Assembly (NCBI RefSeq): GCF_024343615.1
Contig: NZ_RJUB01000011.1
Coordinates: forward strand, 1 to 64,000
Direction of reading: 5' to 3'
Length of the DNA stretch: 64,000 bases
From: Ferruginibacter sp. HRS2-29
Lineage (GTDB): Bacteria; Bacteroidota; Bacteroidia; Chitinophagales; Chitinophagaceae
Part shown: positions 58,651 through 64,000 of the stretch, piece after piece
Position numbering within the stretch: the first letter of the stretch is position 1
Layout of the letters: each line of letters begins with the position of its first letter
Notes under the pieces: generated by a model
Seen by the model: only the letters and a program-made list of their open reading frames with translations
Database searches by the model: none
Told to the model about the DNA's origin: nothing
Translations under genes and position numbers: made by a program

Positions 58651-61600
58651 TTAAATGACCGTTTTATTTGCCCGGTATTCATTCGGGGCACAGCCGAAAC
58701 GTTTTTTAAACTCACGGAAAAAATAAGACTGGTTGTTGAAACCGGTACGGTAAAATATTTCCGTAACGTTGAGGTTGGTAGTCGCCAGTAATTCTGCCGC
58801 CTGTTTCAGCCGTACATGCCGGATGAATTCCCCAGGCGTCATTTCCGTCATCGTCTTCAGCTTACGGTAAAGCTGCATCTTACTCATATTGAATTCTTTT
58901 TCCAGGAAAACGGCATTGAGCTCCACATCGGCAATGTGCTCATTGATAAACTTCACCAGCCCTACCAGGAATGATTTATCACCGTCGGGCAGGTCGGCAT
59001 TTTCAATATCCGACAAACGCGTGGTATTTTTAGTGACCTGCAGCATCTTCTGCCGGTATTCCAGCATGGTACGCACCCGCAGGCGAAGGTGTTCCGTATG
59101 AAAAGGTTTTGAAATATACGCATCCGCCCCTACCTCATACCCTTCCATATGCTGATCCTGGCTGTCGCGGGCCGAAAGCATGATCACCGGGACCTGGCAG
59201 GTGGCAGGTGCATTTTTGATGCGGTTGCAAAGCTCCAGGCCGTTCATGTTCGGCATCATCACATCGCAGATCAGCAGATCAGGGATGAATTTTTCCAGCA
59301 TTTCCAGGGCTTTACCGCCATCCATCGCTTCATATATTATATATTCTTCCTTGAAAATATCTTTCAGGAGAAACCTGATATTGGCATCGTCTTCTACTAT
59401 AAGGATTGTTCTTTTATCCTCCCCGTGCAGGTTCTCGATGATGGCATACTTGTTATTCTCCGTTGCGGAAGCGATAGCAACAGGCTCGGGAGCCGAAGTG
59501 ATGGATTTATATAAATAGGAAGGCTGCTCATTACTTTCCTCGTTGGCAGGTAAACGCGAAGAAGCGGTATTCAACGGCAGCAGCACTTTAAAAGTGATAT
59601 GGCCGTTCTCACTCGATGCACTGATCTCACCATTCAGCAGGGATACCAGCTGGCGGGTGAATGCAAGCCCGATGCCGGTTCCAAACTGCTCTGTTCCGGC
59701 AGCGCCCGGACGGGCCACATAAAACTGGTCGAACAAATGCTCCAGCACTTCCGGCGAAAGATCGGCGCCGGAATTTATCACCGTGATCTCCAGTTGCTTT
59801 TCCTGCGGTTGTTCCGCTACGCTGAAAATGACCTGCCCGATGTTGTCGGAATGTTTGAACGCATTCGACAACAGGTTGAATATGATCTTTTCAAGTTTGT
59901 CCTTATCCGTCCAGCCACTGATGCCTGCCGGGATGCTGATCTCATAATCAAGCCCTTTCTTTTCGCTTACCGCGATGAAAGGCTCGGCAAGGTTTTGCAG
60001 CAGTTCCGACACATTGAGGTAAGCATATTGATTCTTGAAAAACCCTGCCTCGCCTTTCCTGAATTCCAGCAACTGGTGTACAAGATAAGTCAGCCTGGAA
60101 GCCTGCTGATGGATCATTGACAAGAAATAAGGCTTGTCTTTTTCTCTCGCCACACGGTTCGGATCCATGAACCTTTCCGCCGAACCCATGATGAGCGTGA
60201 GTGGTGTCTGCAGTTCATGAGCGATATTGGTAAAAAAACCGATGCGGCTTTCGTGCATCGCTTCATCTTTTTCGCGAAGCAGGTGTTCCACTTCCAGCTG
60301 GCGGCGGATGGAATTCTTGTTTTTGCGATAGCTATATAATATATATATGACAGCGCCTATTACCAGCGCATAAAACAGCAAAGCATACCAGCGCAGCCAG
60401 AAATATTGCTGCACTTCGATGCTGATGAGTTTTGTTTCGCCAGACCATGCCCCCTCCCCATTACTCCATTTCACCCGAAGCGAATAAGTACCGGGCAGCA
60501 GGTTGTTGTAAACGATCTTCCCCGTGGTACCGCTGTAATGCCATATTTTATCGTACCCCTCCAGGAAATAAGCGTACTCACATTTTTCGGCATTGAGAAA
60601 ACTGACAGCTTTGATATCCAGTTCAAAAAAATTGTCCTTCCGGTTGATGGTAAAACTCAAAGGCCGTGCGGTAGAGTCCAGTACATTGTAACCATCACCG
60701 GCGATATTTTTTCCGCCGATCGAAATATTCGAGAGCAACAGATTAGGCTGCCAGGAAGAACGCAGGATATTCTGCGGCAAAAAATGATTGAAACCGTAAG
60801 TACCGCCAAAAAACAACATGCCGCTTTTATCTTTCCATACAGCGCCATCGCAAAATTCATTGCTTTGCAACCCGTCACCTTGCTGGTAGTAAAAGACTTT
60901 TCCATCAGGCGTCACTTTTGCCAGGCCTTTATTGGTGCTCACCCAAAGATGCCCGGCACTATCCTGCTCTATGGCGTGGATGGTATTGTTGGGCAATCCA
61001 TCGGTAGTGGTGAGCTTTTGAAAAATGGGTGCAGGTTTCGCCGCTTCACTTTCTTCCAGCCAGTTAAGGCCGTAGCTGGTGCCTATCCACAGCCTGTTGC
61101 GGTTGTCTTTGAACAAAGAAAGCACATCATTGTTGGAAAGGCTTCCATCGTAAGTGAATGCTTTGAAGCTGGTAAACAATTTCGTTTTTTTATCCAGCAG
61201 GCTGAGGCCGCCATAACGGCAACCGATCCACAGATGATCTTTATCGCCATCGGCCAATGCATAAATGATATCGTTGGCAGGGCCTTTGTTACTGTTATCG
61301 AAAATAAATTTCTCCAAAAAACCGATCGACAAAACTCCCCCGGCTTCGCGGTTGATCTTCAGGTGTATCAGCCCATAACCGCTGGTACCAAGCCATAGCG
61401 ACTGATCGGCATCTTCGCGGATAGCATACACCGAGCCAAACTCGGCATAGGCTCCGGCACCTTTAATATCGCCCCATTTATAAAAACGCTTGCCCCGCAC
61501 ATCATACACGCCGATACCTTTTGCATCGCTGCCGATGTAGATCAGTTCATCTTTTGACCGGGTAAGCGAGTACACGGAATTATTATCGAGCAATCCGGGC

Positions 61601-62772
61601 GCTGATAAATACGAACGGCTATGGGGAGAATTTCCCTGCCAGAAATCTTTTATGGATAAAATACCGCTACCTTTTGTACCCAGCCAGAGATCGCCATTGG
61701 CTTCGCAAAATGCCCGCACAGAGCGGTTGTAGGGCATCCCGTTGTCGGAAGTGCTGATGGTGCCGAATGATTTTGTTTTAGGATAAACTTTGATGATGCC
61801 ATTCCCATCGGTGCCATACCAAAGGATATCTTCCGTTCCCAGTGAGAAGGAGGTTACTTTGATATCCTGGTGCTGTAATGATTCCTGTTGCAGAAAATCA
61901 TCTTTTTGAAAAGAAGCATTGTAAACTCCGTAACCTTTGCCCATCCAGGCAAAAAGATAGTGTCCTTTGTAAAACGTCATGGCGCCGATAGCATGAGGCA
62001 ACTGCATCAACTGGTCAGAACCACGGGTGTTGCGGTTTATCCTGAATAAACGATCATCTGTAGTGGTATAAAACAGTTGTTCGCCCACTTTGAAAAAATT
62101 AGCAACGCCGTTGCCGGAAAATTGCCCGGAAAGCAGTTCAAATCCATTTGCTTTTTTACGGAATACACCCAACTGCCCGTCGTTGCTAAGTATCCACAGA
62201 CAATTGAGATTGTCAAACAACATTTTAGTCACCCCCTTTCCCTGCTTCGCGATATGGAAATTCCGAAAAGTGTCGGTAGCAAAATCGTATACACTAAGCC
62301 CGTTCTTCTGGTTGAAACAATACACATTACCAGAGGTATCGGTGGTGAGTGCATATTCCTGTTCGCTTACCCGGCTGCGTTGATATTGATCATAAAAATA
62401 ATTGTAAAACCTGCCGCTGAATTTTTCGTACCTCGAAATGCCTTCGATGGTGGTGATCCAGATATTGCCCCGTTTATCCTCGGTTACCTGCTGGATCACA
62501 TTACTGCCGATGCTTTTAAAATCGTTGTCCTTGTTGTAATTGAATACGTGAAAATTATTGCCATCATACATGTTAAGGCCATCCCAGGTAGCTACCCACA
62601 AAAGGTTGCTGGCATCTTTGAAGATATAATTGATGGAACTATTGGAAAGCCCGCTGCGGTTATCGTAATGCTGCAGAAAGAACGGGTCGTTGCCATTTCT
62701 GGCAACACTACTGAAACCAGTGGCAGACAACAGTAAAAACAGGCAGCAACGAAAAAGCAAACGCATTGTCAT
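58651..62772 (-). CDS. hybrid two-component system regulator (HTCS)
   Basis: A one-protein sensor-regulator of about 1373 residues from the ATG at 62770-62772; the next ATG six bases later is possible. A signal/anchor segment is followed by a two-propeller Reg_prop sensor (about 30-745; repeats such as NLLWVATWDGLNMYDG and NRLWIGTSYGLNWLEE), a Y_Y_Y domain (to about 815) and one TM helix (about 825-845). HisKA has H852 in NIAHELQTPLTLIMG, followed by HATPase, a receiver with D1170 in CDVMMPNMNG and an AraC HTH at the C-terminus. It senses a glycan fragment in the periplasm and activates the susC operon, which lies next to it. Confidence 0.95.
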   Translation of the reverse strand: MTMRLLFRCCLFLLLSATGFSSVARNGNDPFFLQHYDNRSGLSNSSINYIFKDASNLLWVATWDGLNMYDGNNFHVFNYNKDNDFKSIGSNVIQQVTEDKRGNIWITTIEGISRYEKFSGRFYNYFYDQYQRSRVSEQEYALTTDTSGNVYCFNQKNGLSVYDFATDTFRNFHIAKQGKGVTKMLFDNLNCLWILSNDGQLGVFRKKANGFELLSGQFSGNGVANFFKVGEQLFYTTTDDRLFRINRNTRGSDQLMQLPHAIGAMTFYKGHYLFAWMGKGYGVYNASFQKDDFLQQESLQHQDIKVTSFSLGTEDILWYGTDGNGIIKVYPKTKSFGTISTSDNGMPYNRSVRAFCEANGDLWLGTKGSGILSIKDFWQGNSPHSRSYLSAPGLLDNNSVYSLTRSKDELIYIGSDAKGIGVYDVRGKRFYKWGDIKGAGAYAEFGSVYAIREDADQSLWLGTSGYGLIHLKINREAGGVLSIGFLEKFIFDNSNKGPANDIIYALADGDKDHLWIGCRYGGLSLLDKKTKLFTSFKAFTYDGSLSNNDVLSLFKDNRNRLWIGTSYGLNWLEESEAAKPAPIFQKLTTTDGLPNNTIHAIEQDSAGHLWVSTNKGLAKVTPDGKVFYYQQGDGLQSNEFCDGAVWKDKSGMLFFGGTYGFNHFLPQNILRSSWQPNLLLSNISIGGKNIAGDGYNVLDSTARPLSFTINRKDNFFELDIKAVSFLNAEKCEYAYFLEGYDKIWHYSGTTGKIVYNNLLPGTYSLRVKWSNGEGAWSGETKLISIEVQQYFWLRWYALLFYALVIGAVIYILYSYRKNKNSIRRQLEVEHLLREKDEAMHESRIGFFTNIAHELQTPLTLIMGSAERFMDPNRVAREKDKPYFLSMIHQQASRLTYLVHQLLEFRKGEAGFFKNQYAYLNVSELLQNLAEPFIAVSEKKGLDYEISIPAGISGWTDKDKLEKIIFNLLSNAFKHSDNIGQVIFSVAEQPQEKQLEITVINSGADLSPEVLEHLFDQFYVARPGAAGTEQFGTGIGLAFTRQLVSLLNGEISASSENGHITFKVLLPLNTASSRLPANEESNEQPSYLYKSITSAPEPVAIASATENNKYAIIENLHGEDKRTILIVEDDANIRFLLKDIFKEEYIIYEAMDGGKALEMLEKFIPDLLICDVMMPNMNGLELCNRIKNAPATCQVPVIMLSARDSQDQHMEGYEVGADAYISKPFHTEHLRLRVRTMLEYRQKMLQVTKNTTRLSDIENADLPDGDKSFLVGLVKFINEHIADVELNAVFLEKEFNMSKMQLYRKLKTMTEMTPGEFIRHVRLKQAAELLATTNLNVTEIFYRTGFNNQSYFFREFKKRFGCAPNEYRANKTVI

Positions 62773-62915
62773 GTTTAAATTTACAGATTTTTCGCCACCA
62801 CGTTCTTCCGTCGTCAATAATATATGAAAACGGGAAACTGGCCAGCATCTTGACCATGGAGAAATTCTACCTTTGAAAGATCAGCCAAAGTTTTACGCTA
62901 CAATCGCTGTCCTTC

Positions 62916-63512
62916 TCAGAAGCACAAAACACGTTTTATTTCTTCCGGGGTACCGGCATTCAGCAACCGGTATTCTTTTGTTGAAGGGGGAAATTCGCAG
63001 ACCCTGCATTGTTGTGGCAGGGAATCTTTGAGGTAACGGATAACTTTATCTTTTGATATGTAAGAACGATATTCGTTCTTCTCCAAACATCCTTCACAGG
63101 CTGGCCCGCCTTCCACGTATGCGTATTTAAAGATAAGCCTGTTATCCGCATAATAATATTGTTCCCTTGCATAGGTATCGCCTACTGTACCGAAATCCAC
63201 CGCTATCTTAACGAGCTGACCGTTTTCATAAAACTTATCAACGGTAGTCTTTTCGTCACAAATAAATTCAGCGTGTTTCGCATCGAGTTTAGCAGTATTT
63301 ATGCGTTCTACCTGCCGGCGGATCTCCCTGATGGGATCGCTTTCCAATTGCTTCGTGCTATCCGCATAACGTATCAGGGTATCAGCTGGTTGCAAAGAAC
63401 CCGCATCGGATTTAGGGCCGCCTGTCTCATTGCACGAAAATAATGCATAACAAATCAGCAGGAGAAAACAAACGGGGAGGATCTTTTTTGAAGGCGGCGC
63501 TACAGCAAGCAT
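62916..63512 (-). CDS. hypothetical lipoprotein
   Basis: A 198-residue protein with lipobox FSCN at C27. The mature part is beta-rich with HAEFICDEKTTVDKFYENGQL and EQYYYADNRLIFKYAYVEGG, and a C-P-like cluster with four cysteines (CEGC, CRVC) that could bind metal or form disulfides. No family is recognised. It stands alone between the HTCS and the AraC gene. Confidence 0.7.
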   Translation of the reverse strand: MLAVAPPSKKILPVCFLLLICYALFSCNETGGPKSDAGSLQPADTLIRYADSTKQLESDPIREIRRQVERINTAKLDAKHAEFICDEKTTVDKFYENGQLVKIAVDFGTVGDTYAREQYYYADNRLIFKYAYVEGGPACEGCLEKNEYRSYISKDKVIRYLKDSLPQQCRVCEFPPSTKEYRLLNAGTPEEIKRVLCF

Positions 63513-63651
63513 ATTGTTTAAATTTATCTTTCTTTCAGGTAACTATCCTGCAAAATCCAAACCAAGGTTTTATTATCTGTCCATCACCGTTTTTATCCAG
63601 GTCAAATATTTTCATATGGAGTGGTTTAAGAAAAGAATTCTTGTCCTTTTA

Positions 63652-64000
63652 TCAACTATTTTTCAATAATGCATTCGGCGGATAACCGAAATGAGTTTTA
63701 AAGACGTGGGAGAAATGCGAAAGGTTTTCAAATCCGGCTTCAAAATATACGTCGATCGGTTTTTCCTTTTTTTGCGCCAGCCTGTAGTGCGCCAGTTCCA
63801 GTCTTTTTTCTGTCAGCCATTTTTGCGGGGTGCTGTTAAAAGCTTTTTTAAAATCCCGGCGGAAGGTGGCTACGCTGCGGCCGGTGAGGTAACCGAATTT
63901 ATCCATCGTCATGTTGAACATATAATGACGTTCCATAAACGCGGTAAGATCGATCTTGCCGGGCTCTTCAAAATTCGCCAGCAAACCATCTACCGATCGG
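63652..64000 (-). CDS. AraC-family transcriptional regulator, C-terminal part
   Basis: The frame is open to the window end, so the gene is partial. The visible 115 residues hold the complete two-HTH AraC DNA-binding domain: MDKFGYLTGRSVATFRRDFKKAF for the first HTH and the family signature GFENLSHFSHVFKTHFGYPPN for the second. The effector-binding N-terminus lies outside the window. No partner can be assigned. Confidence 0.9.
   Translation of the reverse strand, partial: RSVDGLLANFEEPGKIDLTAFMERHYMFNMTMDKFGYLTGRSVATFRRDFKKAFNSTPQKWLTEKRLELAHYRLAQKKEKPIDVYFEAGFENLSHFSHVFKTHFGYPPNALLKNS

Noticed and set aside
60406..61398. 330-residue plus-strand ORF
   Set aside because: Antisense shadow inside the HTCS sensor propeller; no motif.

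Overview
The window looks like a chromosomal segment of a Bacteroidota bacterium, most likely Chitinophagaceae-like. The signs are a SusC/SusD pair driven by a hybrid two-component regulator, 'TAnnTTTG' type -7 promoter elements, LytS/LytTR pairs with TPR sensors, DUF2911 and YciE/F-like proteins, and many short intergenic repeat families. The genus is inference; no rRNA gene is present to settle it.

Layout. 1-2.8 kb: DUF2911 protein, SAM hydroxide adenosyltransferase-like protein and an SDR enzyme. 2.98 kb: tRNA-Lys(UUU). 3.04-11.05 kb: an AT-rich integrated island bounded by a 16-bp direct repeat of the tRNA 3' end. It carries a tyrosine integrase, an excisionase-like HTH protein, a two-gene Gabija-type anti-phage system (OLD-family ATPase/TOPRIM nuclease plus UvrD-like helicase), an XRE regulator with a palindromic operator candidate and a small exported protein. 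Two gene-poor stretches in it are rich in inverted repeats. 11.05-11.65 kb: remains of an older integration (integrase N-terminus, frameshifted IS256-type transposase fragment). 11.7-13.7 kb: an outer-membrane-type protein with four repeats.

14.1-15.8 kb: HxlR regulator divergent from an SDR and an NTF2-like protein. 15.9-20.8 kb: a putative metalloprotease and a PaoABC-type periplasmic molybdenum aldehyde oxidoreductase operon. 20.8-31.5 kb: truncated haemoglobin, two large PAS/GAF histidine kinases, stand-alone CheY-like receivers, DUF4385 protein, SemiSWEET and a large KatE-type catalase. This reads as a sensing and oxidative-stress neighbourhood. 31.8-43.9 kb: flavoprotein, AI-2E-family permease, YciE/F-like protein, a truncated hydrolase pseudogene, PQQ-type sugar dehydrogenase lipoprotein, VOC protein, small proteins, another receiver, LLM monooxygenase, MOSC protein and envelope proteins of unknown function. 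44.4-47.1 kb: LytTR regulator and LytS-type TPR kinase.

47.8-48.8 kb: a RAYT (Y1 transposase) lying between two arrays of one 14-bp tandem repeat. 49.0-62.8 kb: a glycan-utilisation locus with SusC, SusD, a GH130 phosphorylase, an MFS transporter, an uncharacterised secreted protein and an upstream hybrid two-component sensor/AraC regulator. A pair of direct repeats 21 bp apart upstream of susC is a good operator candidate. 62.9-64 kb: a lipoprotein and the 3' part of an AraC-type regulator cut by the window end.

The strongest items for follow-up are the Gabija island with symmetric att and arm sites on top of an older integration, the RAYT with its 14-bp arrays, the dispersed 19-bp repeat family at both ends of the window, and the 21-bp spaced susC operator candidate.
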